A DNA stretch of 43,644 bases from Clostridia bacterium (GTDB lineage: Bacteria; Bacillota; Clostridia; Oscillospirales; Acutalibacteraceae). The notes below the pieces were generated by a model, which was not told where the DNA came from, did no database searches, and worked only from the letters and a program-made list of their open reading frames with translations. The stretch spans positions 1 through 43,644 of the forward strand of contig JAFQRA010000039.1 in the NCBI GenBank assembly GCA_017410325.1, in the 5' to 3' direction. Below, in pieces: positions 1 through 7,451 of the stretch. The position numbers were made by a program, and so were the translations under genes. Every line of letters begins with the position of its first letter. The stretch's first letter is position 1.

Positions 1-2
1 AG

Positions 3-539
3 ATTACGCAGATGGAAGATGCCGCAACAATGGGCAGTAACCCGTTTATGATGGCAGGCAGAATGACGGATGCTCAGGCAAGCGCAATGGAAGCAGCAGC
101 CAACAATCCCAATGGAGCAATGATGGGCTTTATGGGAATGAATATGGCAATGGGTGCAAACGGCGGCTTCAATGCAGCTCAGATGTATCAGGCAGGCGTT
201 GCACAGCAACAGCAGGCACAACAGCAGACAGCTCCTGCTACACCCGCACAGGCAGCTCCCGCACCTGCACAGGGCGGTTGGAAATGTGTCTGCGGAGCAA
301 CGGTAAGCGGCAAATTCTGCACGGAATGCGGAGCAAAGAAGCCCGAGGCTGATGGCTGGACCTGCTCGTGCGGAGCAGTAAACAAGGGTAAATTCTGCCC
401 CAACTGCGGCGGCAAAAAGCCTGAAGGCGCACCGCTTTATCAGTGCGATAAGTGCGGCTGGAAGCCCGAAGACCCCAAGAATCCCCCGAAATTCTGCCCC
501 GAATGCGGCGACAGATTTGACGAAAATGATGCAAAATAA
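3..539 (+). CDS. SPFH/YdjI-like protein, C-terminal part with zinc ribbons (5' truncated by window)
   Basis: The reading frame is open from base 3, so the true start lies outside the window and only the C-terminal part is visible. It has a Met/Ala/Asn-rich stretch, then a Gln/Pro/Ala-rich linker, then three Cys-pair motifs of the form CxCG...CxxCG or CxxCG...CPxCG near the end, which are zinc ribbons. In B. subtilis YdjI-type proteins an N-terminal SPFH (band 7) domain is followed by such ribbons. The next two genes match the partners of that group (a zinc-ribbon membrane protein and a TPM protein), which supports the call. The SPFH domain itself is not in view, so the assignment rests on the tail and the neighbours. 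A membrane stress or membrane microdomain role is inference. Confidence 0.7.
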   Translation: MTQMEDAATMGSNPFMMAGRMTDAQASAMEAAANNPNGAMMGFMGMNMAMGANGGFNAAQMYQAGVAQQQQAQQQTAPATPAQAAPAPAQGGWKCVCGATVSGKFCTECGAKKPEADGWTCSCGAVNKGKFCPNCGGKKPEGAPLYQCDKCGWKPEDPKNPPKFCPECGDRFDENDAK

Positions 540-575
540 TTCTTCCGCCTATAAAATCTGAAAGGAGGAATTTTT

Positions 576-1652
576 GTGGAATTAATGACCTATAAGTGCC
601 CCAACTGCGGCGGCGCAATAGTTTTTGAAAGCGAAGGCCAGCAATTCAAATGCGAAAGCTGTGACAGCGTTTTCACAAAAGAGCAGTTGAGCGATTACGA
701 TGAAATACTGCGCAACAGCGGTCAGCCCGAAAACACGGATACCGTTGAAGCGCACGAATGGCGTGAAGAAGATAATTCGCAGACACTCGATAACGTTAAC
801 ACATACGTTTGTAAATACTGCGGTGCGGAAATCGTTACGGACGAAACAACAGCGGCTTCGGAATGCCCGTACTGCAACAACCCCATTATAATTGCGCCCC
901 AGCTTTCCGGCGGCTACAGACCCGACGTTATTATTCCGTTCAGAATTCAGAAGGAGCAGGCAATTGAGGCATTGAAGGCCTTTTACAAGGGCAAGCCCTT
1001 CCTGCCCAAGGAATTCAAGGACGAAAACAAGATAAAGGAAATAAAGGGCGTTTATATCCCCTTCTGGCTGTTTGACTGCAATGTCGGTGCAAACATAAGC
1101 TACAACGCTACGAAGGTGCGTGTATGGCGCGATTCAAACTACGAATACACAAAGACCGACCGCTACAGAATACTTCGCAAAGGCTCAATGGCCTTTGACA
1201 AAATACCTGCGGACGGCTCCTCCAAAATGGACGACGCTTATATGGATGCGATTGAGCCCTTTGATTACAGCGGACTCGTTGATTTTGATGCCGCCTATCT
1301 TTCGGGTTATCTTGCCGACAAATATGACGTTGATATTGCGCAGAACACACCGAGAGTAAACGCAAGAATTGAAAACAGCACGGTTGATGCCTTTCGCAAA
1401 ACGGTAAGCGGCTACAATTCCGTCAGCGTTGCCGACAAGCACATAGGAATTTACAACGGCAAGGCGAAATACGCACTGCTGCCCGTATGGATACTCAACA
1501 CGAAATACAACAACGAGATGTACACCTTTGCAATGAACGGTCAGACGGGAAAGCTTGTCGGCAAGCTCCCCACGGACAAGAAAAAGTTCTGGGGCTGTCT
1601 TGCAGGCATAGCCGCGGCGATTATTGCAATCGGTCAGTTCATCGTGCTGTGA
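576..1652 (+). CDS. Zinc-ribbon membrane protein, YdjG-like
   Basis: A 358-residue protein starting at GTG, chosen because AAAGGAGG at 561-568 is seven bases upstream. Residues 8-29 form a first zinc ribbon (CPNC...CESC). A second ribbon lies near residues 68-90 (CKYC...CPYC). The middle is an uncharacterised soluble domain rich in Tyr and Asp. One hydrophobic segment at the extreme C-terminus (about 338-358) would anchor it in the membrane. It is followed by the TPM gene with a 13-base gap, and the start of that gene's Shine-Dalgarno overlaps this stop codon, so the two are probably one operon. The molecular function of this family is unknown to me. It may work with the SPFH protein at the membrane. 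Confidence 0.7.
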   Translation: MELMTYKCPNCGGAIVFESEGQQFKCESCDSVFTKEQLSDYDEILRNSGQPENTDTVEAHEWREEDNSQTLDNVNTYVCKYCGAEIVTDETTAASECPYCNNPIIIAPQLSGGYRPDVIIPFRIQKEQAIEALKAFYKGKPFLPKEFKDENKIKEIKGVYIPFWLFDCNVGANISYNATKVRVWRDSNYEYTKTDRYRILRKGSMAFDKIPADGSSKMDDAYMDAIEPFDYSGLVDFDAAYLSGYLADKYDVDIAQNTPRVNARIENSTVDAFRKTVSGYNSVSVADKHIGIYNGKAKYALLPVWILNTKYNNEMYTFAMNGQTGKLVGKLPTDKKKFWGCLAGIAAAIIAIGQFIVL

Positions 1653-1665
1653 GGAGGGTGAAAAT

Positions 1666-2532
1666 ATGAAAAGAATTTTTGCTCTTTTAACAGGCTTTGT
1701 GCTGATGCTTTCACTCGCCCTTAATGTGTTTGCCTTCAGCGGTAAATTTCTGATTGACGATGCCGATTTGCTGACAGATTACGAGGAAGAACAGCTTGAA
1801 GATTTAATACTCGAACTAAACGACCTGCACGGCATAGATATCGTTATTCACACAACGCCCGATACCGACGGCAAGTACGTTGAAGACTACGCCGACGATT
1901 ATTACGAAAACGGCGGCTACAGCGAAGACGGTCTGATTTTCGTTATCAGCATGGCTGAGCGTGATTATTACACGAGCACCTGCGGATATCTTGTTGACAG
2001 CCTGCCGTGGTACGATATCGATAGCATCTGCGAGCCCGTAGTTCCCTATCTCTCAAACGGACAATACTTTGATGCGTTTGAAGTATACCTGAAAGAGCTT
2101 GACAGCTACCTGAACGGAGACCTGAACTATGACTACGGCGAAGGCGTATTTGCAGGCGATTATTACACGGACGACGAATATTATTACGATGATTATGACG
2201 GCGACTATATTTACACAAGCGGCTCAAGCTCAATAACGGACAGTGTTTTTGCAAGAGAAATTATACTGATTATTGTTGCGGTTATTATTGCGGTCGTTAT
2301 AACTATGTTCCTTAAGAGCAAGATGAACACGGCAGTCAAGAAGCACGATGCCGACGACTACGTGGTTAACGGCAGCTTCAACCTCGAAGTCAGCCGTGAT
2401 GCCTTTGTGGGAAGCCACACAACAAGAAGAGCCATTCCGAAAAACAACAATAACACCCGCTCCGGCGGCGGAGGAGGTGTCAGAGTTTCTTCGGGCGGTG
2501 TAAGGCACGGCGGCTCCGGCGGTAAATTCTGA
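1666..2532 (+). CDS. TPM-domain (YgcG/YdjH-like) membrane protein
   Basis: A 288-residue protein. ATG 1666 is preferred because GAGGAGGG at 1651-1658 precedes it. An N-terminal signal segment (about 1-23) leads to a TPM domain (about 28-150) with the typical opening 'FLIDDADLLTDYEEEQLE'. A very acidic Tyr/Asp-rich linker follows, then one membrane helix around residues 202-222, then a basic tail ending in Gly-rich repeats (GGGGG, GGSGGKF). This layout is standard for TPM proteins, which were linked to photosystem II repair in plants and are of unclear function in Firmicutes. The TPM domain would sit outside the cell. It is the last gene of the SPFH/zinc-ribbon/TPM group and is closed by a strong terminator. 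Confidence 0.8.
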   Translation: MKRIFALLTGFVLMLSLALNVFAFSGKFLIDDADLLTDYEEEQLEDLILELNDLHGIDIVIHTTPDTDGKYVEDYADDYYENGGYSEDGLIFVISMAERDYYTSTCGYLVDSLPWYDIDSICEPVVPYLSNGQYFDAFEVYLKELDSYLNGDLNYDYGEGVFAGDYYTDDEYYYDDYDGDYIYTSGSSSITDSVFAREIILIIVAVIIAVVITMFLKSKMNTAVKKHDADDYVVNGSFNLEVSRDAFVGSHTTRRAIPKNNNNTRSGGGGGVRVSSGGVRHGGSGGKF

Positions 2533-2545
2533 TTTTTAAAATTTT

Positions 2546-2576
2546 GAGAAGGTGTGTTTTGCACCTTCTCTTTTTT
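2546..2576 (+). terminator. Rho-independent terminator after TPM gene
   Basis: A perfect 9-bp stem (GAGAAGGTG/CACCTTCTC) with a 7-base loop is followed by six T residues. It ends the SPFH/zinc-ribbon/TPM transcript. Confidence 0.92.
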
Positions 2577-2587
2577 ACATTTAAATA

Positions 2588-2616
2588 TTGATTTATTAAA
2601 ATGCGTGTGCTATATT
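2588..2616 (+). promoter_or_regulatory. SigA-type promoter for LysR gene
   Basis: TTGATT (2588-2593), a 17-base spacer, then TATATT (2611-2616). It lies just after the upstream terminator and about 45 bases before the LysR start. Confidence 0.6.
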
Positions 2617-2660
2617 ATTTTACAATAATAAAGTATCTTATGTAATTCGGGGTGGAAAAA

Positions 2661-3581
2661 ATGAATTTGCTTCACTTGAAATACGCCGTTGAAATTGCAG
2701 AAACCTCATCAATGACCAAGGCTGCGGAAAACCTTTACACCTCCCAGCCTAACCTCAGCCGTGCCATAAGAGAGCTTGAAGGCACGCTCGGCATTACCAT
2801 ATTCAACCGTACGCCCAAGGGCATTTACCCCACACCTGAGGGCGATGAATTCTTAGGCTACGCCCGCAAAATTCTTTCGCAGGTTGATGCCGTAGAGGAA
2901 ATGTACAGAGGCGAAAAGAAAAAGGTGCAGAGCTTTTCAATTTCCGTACCCCGTGCAAGCTACATTGCCTGCGCTTTTACGGAATTCACCAAACAGCTTG
3001 ACACGCAGATGCCTGCCGAGATTTTCTACAAAGAAACCAACTCAATGAGAGCCATAACCAATATTCTGAACAACGACTACAAGCTCGGCATTTTGAGATA
3101 CCAGTCCGCTTACGAAAACAATTTCCGCACAATGCTTGAGGAAAAGGGCTTAAGCGGAGAGACAATAGCAGAATTCAGCTATGAGATTATGATGTCAAAA
3201 GAGCATCCGCTTGCCGACAGGGAAATTGCGCTTGACGACCTTAACAGCTACACGGAAATTGCTCACGCAGACCCGTTTGTGCCCTCAATGCCGCACAGCA
3301 CGGTTAAGAAAAACGAGATTTCCGACAAGGTTGACAAGCATATCTTCGTTTTTGAAAGAGCCAGCCAGATGGACATTCTTTCGGAAATGACGAGCTCGTT
3401 TATGTGGGTTTCTCCCGTGCCGCAGCCGCTTCTTGACCGCTACGGGCTGATTACAAAGCACTGCAAGGAAAACACCAAAACCTACAAGGATGTTCTCATT
3501 TACAAAAAGGACTACAAATTCAGTCCGCTTGACGATATGTTTATAAACGAGCTGTTAAAGGTTAAAAACCAATTCAAATAA
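2661..3581 (+). CDS. LysR-family transcriptional regulator
   Basis: A 306-residue protein. ATG 2661 fits the Shine-Dalgarno GGGGTGG (2649-2655) better than the in-frame GTG at 2652. The N-terminal winged helix-turn-helix is clear (about 1-60), with the family pattern SMTKAAENLYTSQPNLSRAI and then RELEGTLGITIFNR. Residues from about 90 to the end form the periplasmic-binding-like effector domain, whose ligand cannot be read from sequence. It has its own promoter and is followed by a terminator, so it is monocistronic. LysR proteins often control a neighbour. TspO downstream is in the same direction but separated by a terminator, so the target is uncertain. Confidence 0.9.
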   Translation: MNLLHLKYAVEIAETSSMTKAAENLYTSQPNLSRAIRELEGTLGITIFNRTPKGIYPTPEGDEFLGYARKILSQVDAVEEMYRGEKKKVQSFSISVPRASYIACAFTEFTKQLDTQMPAEIFYKETNSMRAITNILNNDYKLGILRYQSAYENNFRTMLEEKGLSGETIAEFSYEIMMSKEHPLADREIALDDLNSYTEIAHADPFVPSMPHSTVKKNEISDKVDKHIFVFERASQMDILSEMTSSFMWVSPVPQPLLDRYGLITKHCKENTKTYKDVLIYKKDYKFSPLDDMFINELLKVKNQFK

Positions 3582-3585
3582 AATC

Positions 3586-3629
3586 AGCAGATATGTACCG
3601 ATAATTGGTGCATATCTGCTTTTATTTTT
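3586..3629 (+). terminator. Rho-independent terminator after LysR gene
   Basis: AGCAGATATG (3586-3595) pairs with CATATCTGCT (3611-3620), extended inward by ACC/GGT after one T·G wobble, and is followed by TTTATTTTT. Confidence 0.85.
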
Positions 3630-3670
3630 GAATAGATTTGAGTATATTATCATTTTCCGAGGGTGGTTTT

Positions 3671-4138
3671 ATGCTCAAAAAAGTCATAACCTATGCGGTG
3701 AGCATAGCGGTAGCAGTAGGTGTGGGTTCACTTTCCGCATTGCTTACAAGCGGCAGTATGGATATTTATTCAACTCTCAAAACTCCGCCGCTTTCACCGC
3801 CGTCTGTAGTTTTTCCCATTGTGTGGACAATACTTTTCACGCTTATGGGAATAAGCGCGGCACGGGTATTCATCGCAAACGAGTACAAGTGGAATAATAC
3901 ACTCACGGTATATGCTGTACAGCTTGCAGTAAATTTTTTGTGGAGCATTATTTTCTTCAACATAAGAGCGTTATTAATCGCATTCCTCTGGCTGATACTG
4001 CTGTGGGTGCTGATAATAATTATGATTAAAGGCTTTTACAAATACGATAAGCCTGCCGCATATTTACAGATACCGTACCTGCTGTGGGTAACGTTTGCAG
4101 GGTATCTGAATATCGGTATATATTGGCTGAACAGATAG
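3671..4138 (+). CDS. tspO: TspO/MBR family membrane protein
   Basis: A 155-residue protein from ATG 3671, preceded by GAGGGTGG. It has five membrane segments, the usual TspO count. Family marks are visible: 'LKTPPLSPPSVVFPIVWTILF' in the first third, with the conserved Pro-Pro and Trp, 'NFLWSIIFF' in the middle and the 'YLLWVTFAGYLNIGIYWLN' end. TspO proteins bind porphyrins and related ligands and are linked to tetrapyrrole and stress responses. The physiological role in anaerobic Firmicutes is not settled. The gene ends 10 bases from the stop of the convergent zinc-ribbon gene. I see no clear terminator between them. Confidence 0.92.
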   Translation: MLKKVITYAVSIAVAVGVGSLSALLTSGSMDIYSTLKTPPLSPPSVVFPIVWTILFTLMGISAARVFIANEYKWNNTLTVYAVQLAVNFLWSIIFFNIRALLIAFLWLILLWVLIIIMIKGFYKYDKPAAYLQIPYLLWVTFAGYLNIGIYWLNR

Positions 4139-4148
4139 GAACCAATTA

Positions 4149-4829
4149 TCAACCAATTATATCTTTTAGATTATCTGAACTTATCTCAAAGAGATAGTTC
4201 GTAATAGAATTATCAGCTTCGCATATATAGAACTTTATTTTACCGCCATTTTTAAGTAACTCTTTAAGAGTCTCCACACTTGATCCAGTTACTAAAATCC
4301 TGTCACCATCGCTATGCATAGAACTGGTAAATTCACTGGTACTTCCGTTCTCCAAACGAACAGAGATTTCATATTTTTGTGAAAATGAATACGGATTCTT
4401 TACTTGGTTTTTATAATATTTAAATAAGAAAATGCTGATTTTTTCAGAATCAATAACAAGCTGTCCGCTAAGAGGAGAATTAGTTGCAGCACTATTAGAG
4501 AAGGTTCCTGTAAATTCTCTTGAAACAAACCACTCGTCTGTAAGCTCGTCAAATTCATCCACATAAAAACTCTTTTTCCAAGTTTCAGTATTAACCTGTT
4601 CCGATGTAGCGTTACCATCCGCCGCAACAGTTTTACTTCCGTCAACTGTTGTATCATTATCGTCCGTTGATGAACCTAAAATTCCACCAATAAACAAAAC
4701 GATAATAAGCCAAAACCACCATTTTTTGAAAATAGGCTTACTGTTCTTTGCTCCGCAACCGGGGCAAGTTTTAGCATTTGAAGCAATTTCGTTACCACAT
4801 GACTTACAATTAATCATTTTTGCACTCAT
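4149..4829 (-). CDS. Zinc-ribbon single-pass membrane protein, unknown function
   Basis: A 226-residue protein starting at ATG 4829, with GGAGG eight bases upstream. Residues 8-25 form a double-Cys zinc ribbon (CKSCG...CPGCG). A single membrane helix at about 36-53 (WWFWLIIVLFIGGI) follows, then a polar linker, then an extracellular domain of about 140 residues with predicted beta structure. This is the common 'zinc ribbon plus TM plus exported domain' architecture of Firmicutes, for which no biochemical role is known. It has a perfect consensus promoter and lies divergently from a small XRE repressor, which suggests it is a repressed, inducible gene. Confidence 0.7.
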   Translation of the reverse strand: MSAKMINCKSCGNEIASNAKTCPGCGAKNSKPIFKKWWFWLIIVLFIGGILGSSTDDNDTTVDGSKTVAADGNATSEQVNTETWKKSFYVDEFDELTDEWFVSREFTGTFSNSAATNSPLSGQLVIDSEKISIFLFKYYKNQVKNPYSFSQKYEISVRLENGSTSEFTSSMHSDGDRILVTGSSVETLKELLKNGGKIKFYICEADNSITNYLFEISSDNLKDIIG

Positions 4830-4890
4830 TTTACAGCCTCCATCATAAAATTGTGAATAAATCTGCTTTCAATGCAGATATTCATTTTAT

Positions 4891-4923
4891 GAATATTATA
4901 TTCACATAAAATATAATTGTCAA
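4891..4923 (-). promoter_or_regulatory. Perfect consensus SigA promoter overlapped by a palindromic operator
   Basis: On the minus strand TTGACA (4918-4923), a 17-base spacer and TATAAT (4895-4900) match the consensus exactly. The -10 is covered by the palindrome GAATAT-T-ATATTC (4891-4903), and a second small palindrome TTCAT-TTT-ATGAA (4881-4893) abuts it. It drives the zinc-ribbon gene. The XRE protein encoded divergently is the likely binder, which is inference. Confidence 0.8.
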
Positions 4924-4964
4924 GCATATTTTATGATTTAATTGAATATGTGAGGTGGTGCAAA

Positions 4965-5186
4965 ATGAAGAATATCAAGCTTATACGAGTTATAAATGAT
5001 TATACTCAGATTAAAGTACAAATGGAAACCGGTATTCCTCAAAGCATCATTTCAAAATATGAAACAGGTGAGCTTTTACCAACCACAGAAAATTTAATAA
5101 TTCTTGCAAATTTCTATAATACAAGTATAGATTATCTTTTAGATTTAACTGATGAAAAGTCCCCCTATCCCCTGAAAAAGAAATAA
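4965..5186 (+). CDS. Small XRE/Cro-C1 family repressor
   Basis: A 73-residue protein. ATG 4965 is preceded by GAGGTGG (4952-4958). The whole protein is one helix-turn-helix domain: 'YTQIKVQMETGIPQSIISKYETGELLPTTENLIILANFYNTSIDYLLDLTDE' is the standard Cro/C1 pattern, including the 'SKYETG..LPT' recognition part and the 'YLL.LTD' end. It has a short Lys-rich tail and no ligand domain. It faces the zinc-ribbon membrane gene across a 135-base regulatory region with palindromes, so it likely represses that gene and perhaps itself. It is followed by a strong terminator. Confidence 0.85.
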   Translation: MKNIKLIRVINDYTQIKVQMETGIPQSIISKYETGELLPTTENLIILANFYNTSIDYLLDLTDEKSPYPLKKK

Positions 5187-5190
5187 TATA

Positions 5191-5238
5191 AAAGGCGAAT
5201 TGTACTAATGATCTCAGTACAATTCGCCTTTATTTTTT
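5191..5238. terminator. Strong bidirectional-type terminator
   Basis: A perfect 16-bp stem (5191-5206 with 5216-5231), a nine-base loop, then a T-rich run on the plus strand. It ends the XRE transcript. The A residues just before the stem allow it to work for the convergent transposase as well, but more weakly. Confidence 0.9.
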
Positions 5239-5241
5239 TAG

Positions 5242-5724
5242 CTATCCAACATAAAAGCAGTCAACGTTCCACTTTGTTGCGTTGTATTCGATATATTCAT
5301 ATATCTTTTCGTAATCGTGTTTGTTCCTGATAATATGGTCGTGAAATGAACGTTGCCAAAGCCTGCCGCCATAAGCGTGCGTTGAATAGGACTTCAGCCT
5401 GCCTATTATATTATGTAGGGGAGGGCTTCCACGCCCTCCCGTTGCCTCATTATCTATTGCAACCAACAAATGAATGTGATTGGGCATTATTACATAATTA
5501 TCAACTGTTATGCCAGCGAGATTATTTTGGATATATTTTATATAATTATCTACTATCAAGCCGACTTCTGTCAATTTAACAGACGGGAGGGCACAGAGGC
5601 CCTCCCCTACAATTTCACTCAACAGTTTCTGCTTTTTATAGGTACATACAGTAACAAAATACACACCGGTTTGGCTGTAGTCATAATCCTTTAATCTTGT
5701 AGGTTTACGCTTCGGATATTCCAT
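5242..5724 (-). CDS. REP-associated tyrosine transposase (RAYT-like, Y1_Tnp/IS200 family)
   Basis: A 160-residue HUH-type single-strand nuclease. The opening 'YSQTGVYFVTVCTYKKQKLL' and the HUH motif 'MPNHIHLL' (H83, H85) are diagnostic. 'LWQRSFHDHIIRN' and 'YIEYNATKW' near the end match the RAYT C-terminus, and Tyr 138-147 contains the candidate catalytic tyrosine. Length is normal for the family. Residues about 39-50 (GEGLCALP) and 96-104 (GRGSPPLH) are encoded by two GC-rich palindromes that read through in frame. No Shine-Dalgarno precedes ATG 5724, and the gene lies 12 bases after the SIS gene in the same direction, so it may depend on that transcript. RAYTs are domesticated nucleases thought to act on REP palindromes. 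Confidence 0.85.
   Translation of the reverse strand: MEYPKRKPTRLKDYDYSQTGVYFVTVCTYKKQKLLSEIVGEGLCALPSVKLTEVGLIVDNYIKYIQNNLAGITVDNYVIMPNHIHLLVAIDNEATGGRGSPPLHNIIGRLKSYSTHAYGGRLWQRSFHDHIIRNKHDYEKIYEYIEYNATKWNVDCFYVG
5415..5441 (+). repeat. REP-like palindrome inside transposase gene (copy 1)
   Basis: GGGAGGGC (5419-5426), a six-base loop, then GCCCTCCC (5433-5440), with the flank GTAG on the left. The loop differs from copy 2 but the stem is identical. It is in frame with the transposase. Confidence 0.85.
5584..5610 (-). repeat. REP-like palindrome inside transposase gene (copy 2, inverted)
   Basis: GGGAGGGC (5585-5592), loop, GCCCTCCC (5599-5606), then CTAC. The flank is the reverse complement of the copy 1 flank, so the two copies are in inverted orientation with stems about 160 bases apart. 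Confidence 0.85.
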
Positions 5725-5736
5725 AATAAAAATAAA

Positions 5737-6477
5737 TTACAGATATTCAATTTCACCGAGATATTTCTTAATATAGCGGTTGTCCTCAGGCTCTTCGGTT
5801 TCATAGACGGAGTTACCCGTGAATACTTCGGGCGTGATACCCTTACGCACAAGAATTTCAGCCGTACGGGAGACAACGGCGTTTACTATCATTGAGCCGA
5901 CAACCGTTGACGTGGGGCCGACACGGCGGTCAAAGCCCTCAATTTCAATGCTCGCGTCCGTTACGCTGCCTATATTTTCGATTGTGATATCGGCAAATTC
6001 ATAAAGGCTTCTGCCGCTCGGATGAGGCGAGCGCACGTAGTTTGAACGGTATGTATTTGTAAGCGCAATTACCGTAAGGCCGTGCTCGTTTGCAAGCTGT
6101 GCCATATCAACGGTAATACTGCGGTGTCCCGAATAGGAAAAAACGAAAAGCACGTCTCCCCTTCTGAGCTGATGGTGGTCAAAAATAACCTTTGCATAGC
6201 CGTCCAGCCGTTCAAGGCCGCTGCTCTTTGAAGCGGAGGTATGAAGCATCAGACCCTCTTCAAAAATAGGCCGTAAATTAACAAGACCGCCTGCACGGAA
6301 GAACATTTCCTGTGCAAGAATATTTGAGTGACCCGTACCGAAAAGGAAGATTTTCCTTCCGTCTGCAAGTGCGCGAGCCATTTCCTGCGAAGCTGCTTCA
6401 ATAGCCGGAATCTGTGATTCCAGCACCCTTCCGATAAGTCGCTGTACATTTTCGATGTATTCGGCGGCTTTATTCAT
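5737..6477 (-). CDS. SIS-domain sugar isomerase-like protein (UPF0309 type)
   Basis: A 246-residue SIS (sugar isomerase) domain protein. The phosphosugar loop 'IFLFGTGHSNILAQEMFFRAGG' lies at about 43-64 and the second SIS strand 'DVLFVFSYSGH' at about 107-118. 'ALTNTYRSNY' and 'GSMIVNAVVSRTAEIL' complete the fold. SIS proteins isomerise or sense phosphosugars, and relatives such as MurQ and AgaS work on amino sugars. Its ATG overlaps the stop of the upstream kinase gene in an ATGA arrangement, so the two are translationally coupled and probably act in sequence: kinase first, then this phosphosugar enzyme. The substrate is inferred to be a phosphorylated amino sugar or similar. Confidence 0.75.
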   Translation of the reverse strand: MNKAAEYIENVQRLIGRVLESQIPAIEAASQEMARALADGRKIFLFGTGHSNILAQEMFFRAGGLVNLRPIFEEGLMLHTSASKSSGLERLDGYAKVIFDHHQLRRGDVLFVFSYSGHRSITVDMAQLANEHGLTVIALTNTYRSNYVRSPHPSGRSLYEFADITIENIGSVTDASIEIEGFDRRVGPTSTVVGSMIVNAVVSRTAEILVRKGITPEVFTGNSVYETEEPEDNRYIKKYLGEIEYL

Positions 6478-7439
6478 ACCCTGACACCCCTGTAGATATC
6501 AATATTTTTCATAAGCTCATCTGTTAGCGGAATATTATCCATTTTATATGCGGCAAAAAGCGAGCCGCACTCGGCCGGATAGTTGAGCACCTCAACTCGG
6601 TATTCCGTGCTCTGCTCAAACATAGCCTTGGAAAACTCGTTTCTGAAGCGGCGGTTATTGACAAAGACACCGCCCCAAAGACCTATAACGGCATTATCGG
6701 GATAGCCCTTGATAAGGTTTTTGGTCGTACCTGCAAGAAGCTTTGCCTGCTTTGCAATGATTTCCTTTGCCGCTTCGTCACCTGCGCTTGCGCAGGAGAA
6801 AACACGGCTTGCAAAAGAGGAAATCTTGTTTCTCTGTGCGCCGTAGGGGTCATCCAGCTTTGCGGCAAGCTCAACGGGCGAATAAACATCGAAAAATTCG
6901 AGCATATCGGGCAAAAGGTCGGTCTTTGCCTCACTGCCCTCGAAGGAACGTATAGCGTAACGGATAGCCTCCATTGCGATTACAAAGCCGCTTCCTTCGC
7001 CGCCGAAGAAGGGACCCCAGCCGCCTGCACGGGAGAGCTTGTTTTTCTCATTCCGTGCGGCAACCATTGAATCCACGCCGCTTATGACGAGTGCGCAGGG
7101 ACCCGTGCCTGTCATACACTCCATTGCCATAACGATACTGCTGTCCATAACGATTTTTTCGGCGTCAATTATTCCGCCGACGAGAGCCTGAGTTTCGGCC
7201 GCAGTTGCCCTTGAGGAGAGTGCAGAAGAGCCGATACAGGCACATTTAAAAGAGGTTTCCTTGGTTTTTGCGCAAACCTCGGACATAATGTATTTGAGAT
7301 TTTTGGCAGCTGTCGCCATTCCGACGGCGTTATAGTCAATCGTACCGCCGAGAACTTTAATAAGTATCTTTCCCTTTTCGTTTGCGGCTACAGCAGTTGT
7401 ACGTACTCCGCCGCTGTCGATACCAAGATAAAGAGCCAT
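6474..7439 (-). CDS. BadF/BadG/BcrA-type ATPase, N-acetylglucosamine-kinase-like
   Basis: A 321-residue member of the ASKHA kinase fold. The N-terminal phosphate loop 'YLGIDSGGVRTTAVAANEKG' is typical of the GlcNAc kinase branch, and 'GPCALVISGVDSMVAA' with 'GWGPFFGGEGSGFVIAMEAI' forms the second half of the nucleotide site. In NAGK-like proteins the usual phosphate-2 motif is G-T-G-S. Here it reads G-V-D-S, which is a visible deviation. It is coupled to the SIS gene by a 4-base overlap and sits in a sugar operon. Phosphorylation of an amino sugar or of a product of the upstream dehydrogenases is the likely role. Confidence 0.75.
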   Translation of the reverse strand: MALYLGIDSGGVRTTAVAANEKGKILIKVLGGTIDYNAVGMATAAKNLKYIMSEVCAKTKETSFKCACIGSSALSSRATAAETQALVGGIIDAEKIVMDSSIVMAMECMTGTGPCALVISGVDSMVAARNEKNKLSRAGGWGPFFGGEGSGFVIAMEAIRYAIRSFEGSEAKTDLLPDMLEFFDVYSPVELAAKLDDPYGAQRNKISSFASRVFSCASAGDEAAKEIIAKQAKLLAGTTKNLIKGYPDNAVIGLWGGVFVNNRRFRNEFSKAMFEQSTEYRVEVLNYPAECGSLFAAYKMDNIPLTDELMKNIDIYRGVRV

Positions 7440-7451
7440 ATTTATACTCCT

